Below are positions 25,649 through 34,408 of a stretch of 64,000 nucleotides of DNA, one piece after another; positions within the stretch are counted from its first letter, which is position 1, and the number at the start of each line of letters is the position of its first letter. This DNA comes from Clostridia bacterium (GTDB lineage: Bacteria; Bacillota; Clostridia; Christensenellales; Borkfalkiaceae). The notes under the pieces are model-generated. The model saw only the letters and a program-made list of their open reading frames with translations. It had not been told where the DNA came from and made no database searches. The stretch is taken from NCBI GenBank assembly GCA_021202395.1, contig JAJQDC010000062.1:1-64000 (forward strand), read 5' to 3'. The position numbers were made by a program, and so were the translations under genes.

Positions 25649-27415
25649 ATGGCTGGTAAAACTATTAAAGTTTCGGGTCCTTTGATCGTTGCCGAAAATA
25701 TGGCAGACTCAAAGATGTACGACGTTGTCCGCGTTTCAGATAAAGGGCTTATCGGTGAAATTATAGAGCTCCGCGGAGACAAAGCTTCTATACAGGTTTA
25801 CGAAGAAACATCAGGGCTTGGCCCCGGTGAAGACGTCGTGTCTACGGGCGAACCGCTTTCGGCAGAGCTCGGTCCCGGTCTGCTGTCCGGCATATTCGAC
25901 GGAATACAGCGCCCCCTTACCACGCTTTACTTTAAGTACGGCAACAGGATTTCCCGCGGGGTTTCGGTTAACAACCTTAACAGGGAAACAAAGTGGCACT
26001 TCGTCCCCAGGGTAAAGGCAGGCGACACGGTAGAAGAAGGCGATATTTTAGGTACCGTACAAGAAACGGTTATAATAGAACACCGTATAATGGTGCCGCA
26101 CGGCGTAAGCGGCAAAGTTGTCTCTGTTAAAGAAGGAGACTTTACAATAGAAGAGACGGTTGCCGTAATAAAAACTAACAAAGGCGACAAAAATATTTGT
26201 ATGCTTAAAAAGTGGCCGGTGCGTAAGGGCAGACCTTACCGTGAAAAGCTTTCTCCCGATAAGCCGCTTATAACGGGGCAAAGGGTAATAGATACTCTGT
26301 TCCCCATTGCAAAGGGCGGCGTTGCGGCGGTACCCGGTCCCTTCGGCAGCGGTAAAACGGTAGTTCAGCACCAGCTTGCAAAGTGGGCGGATGCAGATAT
26401 TATAGTTTACGTAGGCTGCGGCGAGCGCGGCAACGAAATGACCGATGTTTTAAACGAGTTCCCCGCCCTTAAAGATCCCAAAACGGGCGAACCTATCATG
26501 AAGCGTACCGTGCTTATAGCAAACACTTCAGATATGCCCGTTGCCGCACGAGAAGCTTCCATTTATACGGGTATAACCATTGCGGAATATTTCCGCGATA
26601 TGGGTTACCATGTGGCAATAATGGCAGACTCAACGTCCCGCTGGGCAGAAGCCCTGCGCGAAATGAGCGGCCGTCTTGAAGAGATGCCCGGCGACGAAGG
26701 TTACCCCGCATACCTTTCAAGCAGGCTTGCAGAATTTTACGAGCGTGCAGGTATAGTAAAGTTGCTCGGCAGCGGCGACAGGATAGGTTCCGTTACTGCA
26801 ATAGGCGCAGTATCCCCTCCTGGCGGCGACCTTTCTGAACCTGTATCACAGGCAACCCTTCGTATAGTAAAAGTGTTCTGGGGCTTAAGCGCTTCGCTTG
26901 CATACAAGCGGCACTTCCCCGCAATAGATTGGCTGGTAAGCTATTCGCTCTATGCCGACAAAATGACCGAATGGTACGACGGCAACGTCGGCTCCGACTT
27001 TATGAAGTACCGCGCGTTTGTCATGAGAGTTCTTCAGGAAGAATCTTCGTTAGACGAAATTGTTCGCCTTGTAGGTATGGACGCGCTTTCGTCAAAAGAC
27101 CGCCTTACTATGGAAACGGCTAAGATCATCCGCGAAGACTTCCTTCACCAGAATGCGTTCCACGAAGTAGATACCTATACTTCGCTTAAAAAACAGCTTA
27201 AAATGTTAAAGCTTATATACGGCTTCGACAGCCTTTCAAGGGATGCGCTTTCCTCTTACGTATCGCTTAACGATATTCTTGCCTGCCCGTTTAAAGACAG
27301 AATAGGCAGGGCAAAGTATATTCCCGAAGAAAATATTGCCGAGCTTGACGATATTTACAGGCAAATGACTGTAGAAATTGCCGCTTTGGTTAAGGGGGGC
27401 GAAGAAGATGTATAA
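25649..27415 (+). CDS. ntpA: V/A-type ATPase catalytic subunit A
   Basis: 588 residues; hydrolyses or makes ATP in the A3B3 head. Walker A is [10 protein letters not shown] (about 232). The bulge domain typical of A subunits lies at about 115-190. [24 protein letters not shown] spans Walker B and the catalytic region. AAGGTGATTTT precedes ATG 25649. The stop overlaps ntpB by eight bases. Confidence 0.97.
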   Translation: MAGKTIKVSGPLIVAENMADSKMYDVVRVSDKGLIGEIIELRGDKASIQVYEETSGLGPGEDVVSTGEPLSAELGPGLLSGIFDGIQRPLTTLYFKYGNRISRGVSVNNLNRETKWHFVPRVKAGDTVEEGDILGTVQETVIIEHRIMVPHGVSGKVVSVKEGDFTIEETVAVIKTNKGDKNICMLKKWPVRKGRPYREKLSPDKPLITGQRVIDTLFPIAKGGVAAVPGPFGSGKTVVQHQLAKWADADIIVYVGCGERGNEMTDVLNEFPALKDPKTGEPIMKRTVLIANTSDMPVAAREASIYTGITIAEYFRDMGYHVAIMADSTSRWAEALREMSGRLEEMPGDEGYPAYLSSRLAEFYERAGIVKLLGSGDRIGSVTAIGAVSPPGGDLSEPVSQATLRIVKVFWGLSASLAYKRHFPAIDWLVSYSLYADKMTEWYDGNVGSDFMKYRAFVMRVLQEESSLDEIVRLVGMDALSSKDRLTMETAKIIREDFLHQNAFHEVDTYTSLKKQLKMLKLIYGFDSLSRDALSSYVSLNDILACPFKDRIGRAKYIPEENIAELDDIYRQMTVEIAALVKGGEEDV

Positions 27416-28781
27416 GGAATATAAAACCATAACCGAAGTCGTCGGTCCCCTTATGATAGTAGAAGGGGTAGAAGGCGTAAAGTACAACGAACTTGTAGAT
27501 ATTATTTGCGGCGACGGCGAAATGCGCCGCGGCAAAGTGCTTGAAATTAACAGGGATAAAGCTGTAGTACAGCTGTTTGAAAATTCCCAGGGTTTGCAGA
27601 TTTCCAATGCAAAAGCACGCTTTCTTGGGCACAGCCAGCAGCTTGCAGTATCGCGCGATATGCTCGGCAGGGTGTTCGACGGTATGGGCAACCCCCGCGA
27701 CGGCGGCGCACCCGTAATACCCGAAAAGCTTATGGATATCAACGGCGAACCCATTAACCCCGCAGCGCGCGATTACCCCGATGAATTTATACAGACGGGC
27801 GTTTCTGCAATAGACGGCTTAAATACCCTTGTAAGGGGGCAAAAGCTGCCCGTGTTCTCTATGAGCGGACTTCCGCACGCGCAGCTTGCCGCACAAATTG
27901 CAAGGCAGGCAAAGGTTAAAGACGGCGGCGAGTTTGCCGTTGTGTTTGCAGCAATAGGCATCACGTTTGAAGAAGCGCAGTATTTTATAGACGACTTCAA
28001 ACGCACCGGTGCAATAGAGCGTACGGTTGTATTTACCAACCTTGCAGACGACCCTGCGGTAGAGCGTATTTCAACGCCCCGTATGGCGCTCACCTGCGCA
28101 GAATATCTTGCGTTCACCTGCAACATGCACGTTCTGGTTATTCTTACCGATATAACCAACTATGCCGAAGCTCTGCGTGAAGTATCTGCTGCCCGCAGGG
28201 AAGTTCCCGGCAGGCGCGGCTACCCCGGTTACCTTTATACCGACCTTGCTTCTATGTACGAGCGTGCGGGCAGGATAAGGGGTTGCACTGGTTCCATTAC
28301 GCAGATTCCCATTTTAACCATGCCCGAAGACGATAAAACGCACCCCATACCCGACCTTACCGGGTATATTACAGAAGGGCAGATAATACTTTCCCGCGAC
28401 CTTTACAAAAAGGGTATCAATCCCCCTATAGACGTTTTGCCTTCTTTGTCAAGGCTTAAAGATAAAGGTATTGGTAAGGGTAAAACAAGGGAAGACCACG
28501 CCGACACCATGAACCAGTTATTTGCGGCATATGCACGGGGCAATGAGTGTAAAGAGCTTTCTGCAATACTTGGCGAAGCCGCCCTTTCTGACGTAGATAA
28601 ACTGTATGCAAAGTTTGCCGAAGAGTTTGAAAAGCTTTACGTAAACCAAGGGTTTGATACCGACAGGTCTGTAGAAGAAACTCTTGATCTCGGCTGGCAA
28701 TTATTAAAGATTTTGCCTGTAGGCGAATTAAAGCGTATCAGGCAGGAATATATAGATAAGTATCTTGGCAAGGATAATTAA
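27408..28781 (+). CDS. ntpB: V/A-type ATPase non-catalytic subunit B
   Basis: 457 residues. The regulatory B subunit lacks a proper Walker A (the P-loop position reads [14 protein letters not shown]), as expected. [25 protein letters not shown] is the family hallmark. An upstream in-frame ATG at 27378 exists, but 27408 matches the usual N-terminus ([14 protein letters not shown]) and overlaps the ntpA stop. Confidence 0.97.
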   Translation: MYKEYKTITEVVGPLMIVEGVEGVKYNELVDIICGDGEMRRGKVLEINRDKAVVQLFENSQGLQISNAKARFLGHSQQLAVSRDMLGRVFDGMGNPRDGGAPVIPEKLMDINGEPINPAARDYPDEFIQTGVSAIDGLNTLVRGQKLPVFSMSGLPHAQLAAQIARQAKVKDGGEFAVVFAAIGITFEEAQYFIDDFKRTGAIERTVVFTNLADDPAVERISTPRMALTCAEYLAFTCNMHVLVILTDITNYAEALREVSAARREVPGRRGYPGYLYTDLASMYERAGRIRGCTGSITQIPILTMPEDDKTHPIPDLTGYITEGQIILSRDLYKKGINPPIDVLPSLSRLKDKGIGKGKTREDHADTMNQLFAAYARGNECKELSAILGEAALSDVDKLYAKFAEEFEKLYVNQGFDTDRSVEETLDLGWQLLKILPVGELKRIRQEYIDKYLGKDN

Positions 28782-28789
28782 GGAACAGT

Positions 28790-29401
28790 ATGGCAAGGCT
28801 TAACGTCAATCCCACAAGGATGGAGTTAAAAAAATTAAAGACAAGGCTTTCTACAGCGGTAAGGGGGCACAAACTTTTAAAGGATAAGTCCGACGAAATG
28901 ATCCGCCAGTTTTCTATCCTTTTAAAAGAAAACAAGCGCCTTCGCGACGAAGTGGAAAAGGAGCTTGCCGAAACGTTAAGGCAGTTTTCTGTAGCGCGTT
29001 CGGTAACGCCTTCTTACACGGCAGAAGCAGCTTTTGCTCTGCCTTCGGTTGCGCTGTCTGCAGAATGTACTACCGGGAGCATAATGGGCGTAGAAGTACC
29101 AAAAATTTCTTTAAACCAGACAAAAAATTCCGACGGGTTGCCTTACGCTTATTCAGAAATCACTTCCGAAGCAGATTATTCCGTAGCCCGTGCATCCGCT
29201 CTTCTTCCTAAAATGGTAGAGCTTGCCCAGACAGAAAAGGCTGTGCGCATGCTTGCCGACGAGATCGAGCGCAACAAGCGCAGGGTAAACGCCCTTGAAT
29301 ACGTAATGATACCCCAGCTTGAAGAAACGATCAAGTATGTACGCAACAAGCTCGACGAAAATGAAAGAGCTTCACTTGTGCGGTTAATGAAAGTTAAATA
29401 A
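28790..29401 (+). CDS. ntpD: V/A-type ATPase subunit D (rotor shaft)
   Basis: 203 residues. Two long helices (about 1-75 and 130-200) form the antiparallel coiled-coil shaft; NVNPTRMELKKLKTRL and NALEYVMIPQLEETIKYV are family signatures. Last gene of the complete H-I-K-E-C-F-A-B-D set. Confidence 0.95.
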   Translation: MARLNVNPTRMELKKLKTRLSTAVRGHKLLKDKSDEMIRQFSILLKENKRLRDEVEKELAETLRQFSVARSVTPSYTAEAAFALPSVALSAECTTGSIMGVEVPKISLNQTKNSDGLPYAYSEITSEADYSVARASALLPKMVELAQTEKAVRMLADEIERNKRRVNALEYVMIPQLEETIKYVRNKLDENERASLVRLMKVK

Positions 29402-29405
29402 AATT

Positions 29406-29439
29406 AAAAAGGCTATGGTAAATAAACCGTAGCCTTTTT
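29406..29439. terminator. Bidirectional terminator after the V-ATPase operon
   Basis: AAAAAGGCTATGG (29406-29418) pairs with CCGTAGCCTTTTT (29427-29439) with one G-T pair. A- and T-runs serve both the + operon and the convergent lipoprotein gene. Confidence 0.9.
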
Positions 29440-29446
29440 GGTAATT

Positions 29447-30007
29447 TCAGCCGTTGTTATTTTGTGTTGCGTTCGGCTGTTTTTTATTTCTGTTCCTTTT
29501 ATTGCCCCTGTGATCGGGCTTCTTGTTTGTAGTATCATCTTTAATCTTTTCATCAGGCGCAGTATCTTCTTTAGTCTCAGTTTCTGTCTTTTCTCCGCTG
29601 CGGGGCATCACTGCGGAATCGGGCGTAAGCATGTCGCCCTTGTTGCCGTTCTTTTTGTGGCGAATCTTACCTTTGGGCATGTTGTCCTGCACAGGGGATT
29701 CTTCAGCGGAACCGCCGGTGGGGGCGTCTGGCATAACGTTGCGCCTTCCGCCGTAGCTGAAAATTCTGCCCTGCGGGGGTAACGGCAGCGGCATCGGCTC
29801 GTTTACGAAAGGCGTTTCGGGCGGCATAAATTCAAATTCATCTGCCGCAGACGGGTTGTCTGAAGCGGGCGTACGGCTCTGTAATTCGTAGCCGCTCTTT
29901 TCGGCATTGGTATCACCGCCGCCTGTCTGTCCGTTGGTGCAGCCTGCAGCGCAGGCAAGTGTAGCGGCAGCCGCCGCCGTAAGTAAAACAAAATTTAACT
30001 TTTTCAT
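29447..30007 (-). CDS. Low-complexity secreted lipoprotein, unknown function
   Basis: 186 residues. Signal peptide with Ala-rich core and lipobox CAAGC (Cys23). The rest has no recognisable fold: a Pro-rich stretch (about 60-82), then a basic/acidic Lys-Asn-Asp-rich tail (about 112-186) ending in NNNG. Composition suggests a flexible, surface-exposed chain. No Shine-Dalgarno is visible. Real-gene status rests on the signal peptide and the shared terminator. Confidence 0.65.
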   Translation of the reverse strand: MKKLNFVLLTAAAAATLACAAGCTNGQTGGGDTNAEKSGYELQSRTPASDNPSAADEFEFMPPETPFVNEPMPLPLPPQGRIFSYGGRRNVMPDAPTGGSAEESPVQDNMPKGKIRHKKNGNKGDMLTPDSAVMPRSGEKTETETKEDTAPDEKIKDDTTNKKPDHRGNKRNRNKKQPNATQNNNG

Positions 30008-30047
30008 ACAAGCAGTATGCGGATCTATTTTTTACTTATACATTTGC

Positions 30048-30076
30048 TTGCAATATTTTTACAGATGTGTTAAAAT
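30048..30076 (+). promoter_or_regulatory. Promoter of the TM1266-ABC transporter operon
   Basis: TTGCAA (30048-30053), 17 bases, TAAAAT (30071-30076). It implies a leader of about 290 bases before ATG 30377, containing a small hairpin (GGAAG-GAG-CTTCC, 30093-30105), repeat 30171-30295 and the hairpin at 30343. Confidence 0.7.
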
Positions 30077-30170
30077 TATTTCTGCCTGAATCGGAAGGAG
30101 CTTCCTGACGGTAAAGGGGATAGCTAATAATTATCAGCGCAATAAAATAAAAACATAATGTTGAATGTCA

Positions 30171-30295
30171 GGAGATTTCTCGGCTACGCAACAAGTTGCT
30201 ACGCTCGAAATGACAAACGGCTGCCGCCGATTGTACAGCCCGTAGGGCTGTCATCTCGACCAAGTGAGCATTGGCGAACGCGTGGAGAGATCTCC
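30171..30295. repeat. Palindromic intergenic repeat, family D, complete copy
   Basis: Outer arms GGAGATTTCTC and GAGAGATCTCC are inverted repeats (10 of 11), and inner arms GAAATGACA / TGTCATCTCGA also pair. No open reading frame. It looks like a small non-coding mobile or REP-like element; a partial copy lies at 16955-17050. Confidence 0.75.
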
Positions 30296-30342
30296 AAACA
30301 AATTCAGCAAAGTGTTAATTCTTTTAATGCTCTACAGCAGTT

Positions 30343-30376
30343 CCCCATTACCAATTTCAGGTAAGGGGATTTTTTT
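30343..30376 (+). terminator. Terminator-like hairpin abutting the TM1266-family start codon
   Basis: CCCCATTACC (30343-30352) pairs with GGTAAGGGG (30360-30368), one A bulged, followed by A and T7, then ATG 30377. The 3' arm also holds the gene's Shine-Dalgarno (AAGGGG). GGTAAAGGGG at 30110-30119 can pair with the same CCCCATTACC, which would make an antiterminator. Confidence 0.6.
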
Positions 30377-30625
30377 ATGTCAGAAAACAGAGTGGCTGTT
30401 ATAAGCATAATGGTAGAAGACCGTTCTTCATCGGCAAGCATAAACTCACTGTTGTCCTTTTACGGCGAGTACATAATAGGCAGAATGGGCGTGCCCTACA
30501 AGGCAAAAAATATATCGGTAATGTGTGTAATTATAGACGCCCCTGCCGAAATATTAAACACCTTAACGGGCAAAATAGGTATGTTAAAGGGCGTTACTGC
30601 AAAAACGCTTATGAGCAAAATATAA
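30377..30625 (+). CDS. TM1266-family small regulator (iron-only hydrogenase-associated)
   Basis: 82 residues with an ACT/NikR-C-like ferredoxin fold: RVAVISIMVEDRSSSASINSLL, GRMGVPY, ISVMCVIIDAPAEILNTLTGKIG, GVTAKTLMSK. This matches the TM1266 family named for genes near [FeFe] hydrogenase maturation. No hydrogenase gene is present here; instead an ABC importer follows after 41 bases. Its role is therefore more likely tied to the transporter or its ligand. Confidence 0.87.
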   Translation: MSENRVAVISIMVEDRSSSASINSLLSFYGEYIIGRMGVPYKAKNISVMCVIIDAPAEILNTLTGKIGMLKGVTAKTLMSKI

Positions 30626-30666
30626 AAATAACGCTGTAAAACAGCGGTATAAAGGAGAATTATTAT

Positions 30667-31689
30667 ATGAAAAAACTTATTGCAGGGCTTGTATGCGCAG
30701 CAACGGCAATGTGCTGTGCGGCTGTATTTACGGCTTGTGATACCGAAACGGAAGAAGGCGTTGTAAACCTTGTATCTGTAACTGCGAGTGAAATCGGCTC
30801 AAGGAGCGACGTAGACTACTACGTATTACCCGAACCTGCGGCTTCGGCAAAATTAAAGGCTGTTTCTGGTCTCAATTTAGTAGGCGATCTTCAACAGCTT
30901 TACGGCGGCGAAGACGGCTATCCCCAGGCGGTGGTAGTTGCCAAAACCGAACTTTTAAATTACAGCGTATTGGGTAACTTTATGGATGGTTTAAGCGCTA
31001 CAAGCGACTGGCTTTTAAGCGAAAATACTTCTATTGATACCATAGTATCCGCCGTTCAATCAAATTTAGCCGACGGCATGTCGCCCACTTTCAGCGCAAA
31101 CAATCTTACCAAAACGGTAATAGAAAACTGCGGTATATACTTTACAGGTGCGCAAGACGATAAAGAAGAAATAGTAAGCTTTATGTCAGAGTTTAACTCC
31201 GTTTCAGAAAGCTCTTTCGGCACCCCTTCAGATGATTTCTTTTTTGATAACACCATCGGCGCTGCCATATACAGCGGTACCATTTCAGTATATGCACCCG
31301 ATGGCGCACCCGCTCTCGGTCTTGCCTACCTTATGAGCGGTGAATATACGTTGAGCAGCAGCGTGGATTATGACGTTGAATATAACATCGTGGATTCAAG
31401 CGTTATCAGCACTTACGTAACGGGTTCATCCCCCGCAGCGGACATATGTGTTTTACCCGTAAACCTTGCAACTAAACTTCTTGGTTCGGGTGATACGTAC
31501 AAGCTTATAGGTACGCTTACCCACGGCAATCTGTATATGGTATCGTACGACGATACGGAAATTACTACAAGCAATTTAAGCTCGCTCATAGGCAAAACGG
31601 TGGGTGTGGTAAACCTTGCTAACGTTCCCGGGCTTACCTTTAAGGTTATTCTTAAAAATAACGGAATAGACTATACCGAATTAGTGTGA
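30667..31689 (+). CDS. ABC transporter substrate-binding lipoprotein, apparently circularly permuted
   Basis: 340 residues. Signal peptide with lipobox FTAC (Cys24). The order of conserved blocks is reversed relative to the NMT1/ThiY-like proteins it resembles. First comes the part normally C-terminal: DVDYYVLPEPAASAK (about 55), LYGGEDGYPQAVVVAK, GMSPTFSANNLTK, then the usual C-end block FGTPSDDFFF (about 178-187). Only then comes the normal N-terminal half: ISVYAPDGAPALGLAYLM (about 199), ADICVLPVNLATKLLG, LIGTLTHGNLYM, VGVVNLANVPGLTFK, ending NNGIDYTELV. AAGGAG precedes the ATG. Ten bases separate it from the permease gene. Confidence 0.9.
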   Translation: MKKLIAGLVCAATAMCCAAVFTACDTETEEGVVNLVSVTASEIGSRSDVDYYVLPEPAASAKLKAVSGLNLVGDLQQLYGGEDGYPQAVVVAKTELLNYSVLGNFMDGLSATSDWLLSENTSIDTIVSAVQSNLADGMSPTFSANNLTKTVIENCGIYFTGAQDDKEEIVSFMSEFNSVSESSFGTPSDDFFFDNTIGAAIYSGTISVYAPDGAPALGLAYLMSGEYTLSSSVDYDVEYNIVDSSVISTYVTGSSPAADICVLPVNLATKLLGSGDTYKLIGTLTHGNLYMVSYDDTEITTSNLSSLIGKTVGVVNLANVPGLTFKVILKNNGIDYTELV

Positions 31690-31698
31690 TTTAAAAAA

Positions 31699-32481
31699 GT
31701 GAAAAAATTTATTAAAGACAGAAAACTTAATATTATTTTTTCGCTTGTTGCAGTGGTTGCAATGTGGCTGGTGTGGATAATCGCTTATTACACGGTAGAA
31801 AACGATTATATAATACCGTCCTTTACCAATACGATAAAGAGCATGGGCGGTCTGTTTATATCTTCATCATTCTGGACTGCGTTCGGCTACAGCCTTTTAA
31901 GAACGGCAGAATCGTTTGTAATATCTTTTGTAGCAGCCGCATTGCTTGCCGTCTGCGCCATATGCAGTAAGGCAGCCGCTGCGTTCATAAGACCAATAAT
32001 GGCGGTGATACGCACTTTGCCAACAATGGCTGTAATTATAATGCTGCTCGTGTGGACAAACGCAAAAATTGCTCCGGTAATAGTAACAATACTTGTGCTG
32101 TTCCCCATGATTTACGCCCAGATAATGGCGGCGTACGGCGATATAGATAAAAATTTATTGCAGATGGCGCAGGTATATAAAGTATCGGCTAAAGATAAAA
32201 TCTTTAAAATTTATATTCCGCTCGTTTCGCCCAATATCCTTGCGCAGTCGGGTGCAAATATTTCGCTTGGCATCAAAGTTATGGTCTCGTCAGAAATTAT
32301 GGCAAGCACCTATAAAAGTCTGGGCGGTCTAATGCAAAGCGCCCGCTTTTACGTAGATATCCCCAGACTTGCCGCACTTACTATTCTTACGGTAGTTGTC
32401 GGATTAATTTTTGACGTCTGCTTTTCCCAGCTTGCGCACATTACAGATAAATGGACCAAGGGCAAAGGGGGCGGAGTATGA
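31699..32481 (+). CDS. ABC transporter permease (SsuC/ThiX type)
   Basis: 260 residues, GTG start, six membrane helices. The EAA-type coupling loop is seen near KVSAKDKIFKIYIPLVSPNI (about 165-184). N-terminal VAVVAMWLVWIIAYYTVENDYIIPSF fits the nitrate/sulfonate/taurine-type permeases. Last bases overlap the ATPase gene (ATGA). Confidence 0.93.
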   Translation: MKKFIKDRKLNIIFSLVAVVAMWLVWIIAYYTVENDYIIPSFTNTIKSMGGLFISSSFWTAFGYSLLRTAESFVISFVAAALLAVCAICSKAAAAFIRPIMAVIRTLPTMAVIIMLLVWTNAKIAPVIVTILVLFPMIYAQIMAAYGDIDKNLLQMAQVYKVSAKDKIFKIYIPLVSPNILAQSGANISLGIKVMVSSEIMASTYKSLGGLMQSARFYVDIPRLAALTILTVVVGLIFDVCFSQLAHITDKWTKGKGGGV

Positions 32482-33134
32482 TTTCTTACAAAAACGTTTC
32501 AAAAACCTACGGCAGCCTTACCGTCTATAAAGATTTCAACTTTGAAATAGAAGAAGGAAAAATAACCTGTATCCTTGGCGAAAGCGGCAGCGGCAAAACC
32601 ACACTTTTGAACATGACGGCAGGTCTTACGCCGTACGAAGGGGAGATTACTCAAAAGACCTGCTCTTATATCTTCCAGCAGCCCCGCCTTCTTCCAAACC
32701 TTACGGTAAGGGGCAACCTTGCGCTTATATGCAAAGATAAGCAGGCGGTAGAAGATATTATAAATGCAGTCGGGCTTAAAGATAAGGCGGATGCCTACCC
32801 CGTAACCCTTTCGGGCGGGCAGGCGCAGCGCGCCGCAATAGCAAGAGCCTTTTTGTACCCGTCAGAAGTGATTTTAATGGACGAGCCGTTTTCTTCTTTA
32901 GATTTAGCGTTAAAGCTTAAAATGGCAGAGTTGTTTCTTGAATTATGGCAAAGGGAGCGCCGCACGGCATTGTTTGTTACGCACGACGCTGACGAAGCGC
33001 TTATGCTTGCAAACCGCATAGCGGTATTAAAGGATGGAAGGGTAGCCAAAGAGTTTTACCCCGAAGGCGAACCTTGCGCCGACCTGTTTGCCCGCACGCA
33101 GCAGCGAAAAACCCTGCTAAACAGTTTATTGTAA
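32478..33134 (+). CDS. ABC transporter ATP-binding protein (SsuB/ThiZ type)
   Basis: 218 residues. Walker A GESGSGKTTLL (about 34-44), Q-loop FQQPRLLPNLTV, signature LSGGQAQRAAIARAF, Walker B ILMDEPFSSLD, H-loop FVTHDADEA. An upstream ATG at 32451 is in frame, but ATG 32478 overlaps the permease stop and has GGGGGCGGAG before it. With the two genes upstream it makes one importer; the ligand (thiamine precursor, sulfonate or other) cannot be told. Confidence 0.94.
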   Translation: MISYKNVSKTYGSLTVYKDFNFEIEEGKITCILGESGSGKTTLLNMTAGLTPYEGEITQKTCSYIFQQPRLLPNLTVRGNLALICKDKQAVEDIINAVGLKDKADAYPVTLSGGQAQRAAIARAFLYPSEVILMDEPFSSLDLALKLKMAELFLELWQRERRTALFVTHDADEALMLANRIAVLKDGRVAKEFYPEGEPCADLFARTQQRKTLLNSLL

Positions 33135-33170
33135 AAAAAAGCGGAGTGCATCAGCACCCCGCTTTTTTTT
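33133..33170 (+). terminator. Intrinsic terminator after the ABC operon
   Basis: GCGGAGTGC-ATCA-GCACCCCGC with one mismatch, flanked by A8 and T8. Confidence 0.92.
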
Positions 33171-33221
33171 GCAATTTATATTAGTGGGTTGTGTTTGATT
33201 GACTTTTTTTTACCCGTTCTT

Positions 33222-33260
33222 GGCTCCCTTATCACGGGAGCTGCCCGTAGGGCTGAGGGT
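33222..33260 (+). repeat. Two-stem repeat, family A-like variant
   Basis: Stem 1 GGCTCCC-(7)-GGGAGCT; stem 2 GCCC-GTA-GGGC (33243-33253); then TGAGGG. Same architecture as family A with a different tail; the second variant copy is at 38850-38892. The gene-free 33135-33501 stretch contains this, copy A3 and the promoter at 33454. Confidence 0.65.
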
Positions 33261-33269
33261 TCACCTTAT

Positions 33270-33324
33270 CTTGCCTTCCCCTTATATGGGGGAAGGTGGC
33301 GGCGTAGCCGACTGATGAGGGGAT
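33270..33324 (+). repeat. Two-stem repeat, family A, copy 3
   Basis: Stem 1 CCTTCCCC-(loop)-GGGGGAAGG; stem 2 CGGC-GTA-GCCG (33300-33310); then ACTGATGAGGGGATAA. Confidence 0.85.
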
Positions 33325-33453
33325 AATTAATGTAAAATTCCTCGTTAGCCTTATCCGCCCAAAGTCAACCAATCACAAATTTTGTTATAGTATAAAGTTT
33401 TTAAAATTCTGGTAAAAAAATCCCGTCAAACATTTTATTTTATCAAGATACTG

Positions 33454-33462
33454 TGTTATAAT
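33454..33462 (+). promoter_or_regulatory. Extended -10 promoter, candidate pur operon promoter
   Basis: TGT-TATAAT (TGn extended -10, 33454-33462) with a weak -35 (TTTATT, 33434-33439). Transcripts would cross the DUF1294 gene in antisense before purE, with a leader of about 380 bases. No stronger promoter is visible nearer to purE. Confidence 0.5.
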
Positions 33463-33501
33463 AGTATTACACTTCCCAAATATGCGAAGGCGCACCGATC
33501 T

Positions 33502-33804
33502 TTATACGGCTATAAACGTAAAGCCGCTTTTAAACGCTATTACCATAAAATAGATATTCAGTACGGCAATAACGGGCATAAGTATCATAAGCATCATATT
33601 TTTAAGGCGGTACTTCATCACAAACATACTTACGTAAATTCCTACGGCTCCGCCCAGAAGGGCGCAAAGTATAAGTTTACCGTCGCCCGTATGCATCTTT
33701 GCCTGGTCGCCGCCGCTTTCGTCTTTCTGGGATTTAATAAGCATTACGGCGTAAAAGTTAACGGCGAGTATATACACGCCGAACAATATATATAAAAGCA
33801 GCAT
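33502..33804 (-). CDS. DUF1294-family small membrane protein
   Basis: About 100 residues with an N-terminal membrane helix, a charged loop, then GDGKLILCALLGGAVGIYVSMF and a last hydrophobic segment. The LLGGAVGxxxxMFxxxxRxKN pattern is the DUF1294 core. The frame also opens at TTG 33822; ATG 33804 is chosen by hydrophobic start. No clear ribosome site. Function unknown. Confidence 0.75.
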   Translation of the reverse strand: MLLLYILFGVYILAVNFYAVMLIKSQKDESGGDQAKMHTGDGKLILCALLGGAVGIYVSMFVMKYRLKNMMLMILMPVIAVLNIYFMVIAFKSGFTFIAV

Positions 33805-33849
33805 ACAAAAAGTATGCCGCAAATAATTTTTCTTATTACAGGAGATTGT

Positions 33850-34347
33850 ATGGCAAAAGCAGCAGTAGTAATGGGCTCTAAATCGGATTTTCCCGTAGTA
33901 AAACCCGCTGTTAAAATTTTAAAAGAATTCGGCGTAGAGTGCGAAGTCCGCGTTATATCTGCCCACCGCACACCCGAAGAAGCGCACGAGTTTGCTTCAC
34001 GCGCAAAAGATAACGGCACCGAAGTTATTATCTGTGCTGCAGGCAAGGCTGCCCATCTTGGCGGCGTAATAGCGGCAAATACAACTTTGCCCGTTATCGG
34101 CTTGCCCGTTAAAACAGATATGATGGGCGGGTTAGACAGTCTTTTGTCTATAGTGCAGATGCCTACGGGCATACCTGTAGCAACCGTCGGCGTAAACGGC
34201 GGCGAAAATGCAGGTCTTCTTGCCCTGCAGATACTTGGGATAAAATATCCCGAAATTGCTTGTAAGCTTGCAGATTACAAGTCGGCTATGCGTACAAAAA
34301 TCAACGCAGACGACGCTGCCTTACAGGAAGAGCTTAAAGAAATCTAA
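33850..34347 (+). CDS. purE: N5-carboxyaminoimidazole ribonucleotide mutase
   Basis: 165 residues, class I PurE; converts N5-CAIR to CAIR in purine synthesis. [10 protein letters not shown] is the phosphate/active-site loop with Ser and Asp; [12 protein letters not shown] carries the catalytic His. GGAGATTGT before ATG 33850 fixes the start over an in-frame ATG at 33814. No purK is seen nearby. First gene of purECFMNHDL. Confidence 0.96.
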   Translation: MAKAAVVMGSKSDFPVVKPAVKILKEFGVECEVRVISAHRTPEEAHEFASRAKDNGTEVIICAAGKAAHLGGVIAANTTLPVIGLPVKTDMMGGLDSLLSIVQMPTGIPVATVGVNGGENAGLLALQILGIKYPEIACKLADYKSAMRTKINADDAALQEELKEI

Positions 34348-34351
34348 AACT

Positions 34352-34376
34352 ATGCCCGCAGTCTACCTGCGGGTAT
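34352..34376 (+). other. Intercistronic hairpin between purE and purC
   Basis: ATGCCCGCAG-TCTAC-CTGCGGGTAT, 10-bp stem with one G-T pair, without a T-run. It could protect mRNA ends or attenuate weakly. Confidence 0.6.
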
Positions 34377-34408
34377 TTAAGTTAGTTATAAGGAGATTAT
34401 ATTTAATT

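Noticed and set aside
29447-30007. Plus-strand short frames within the lipoprotein gene
   Set aside because: They lack ribosome sites; the minus-strand frame has a clear signal peptide and lipobox.
30625-30666. TPP riboswitch for a thiamine-type ABC operon
   Set aside because: Only a small CGCTG/CAGCG hairpin is present; no TPP aptamer motifs.
33469-33849. Purine riboswitch upstream of purE
   Set aside because: The conserved purine-aptamer core and its loop pair were not found; nothing beyond an ordinary hairpin at 33798-33820.
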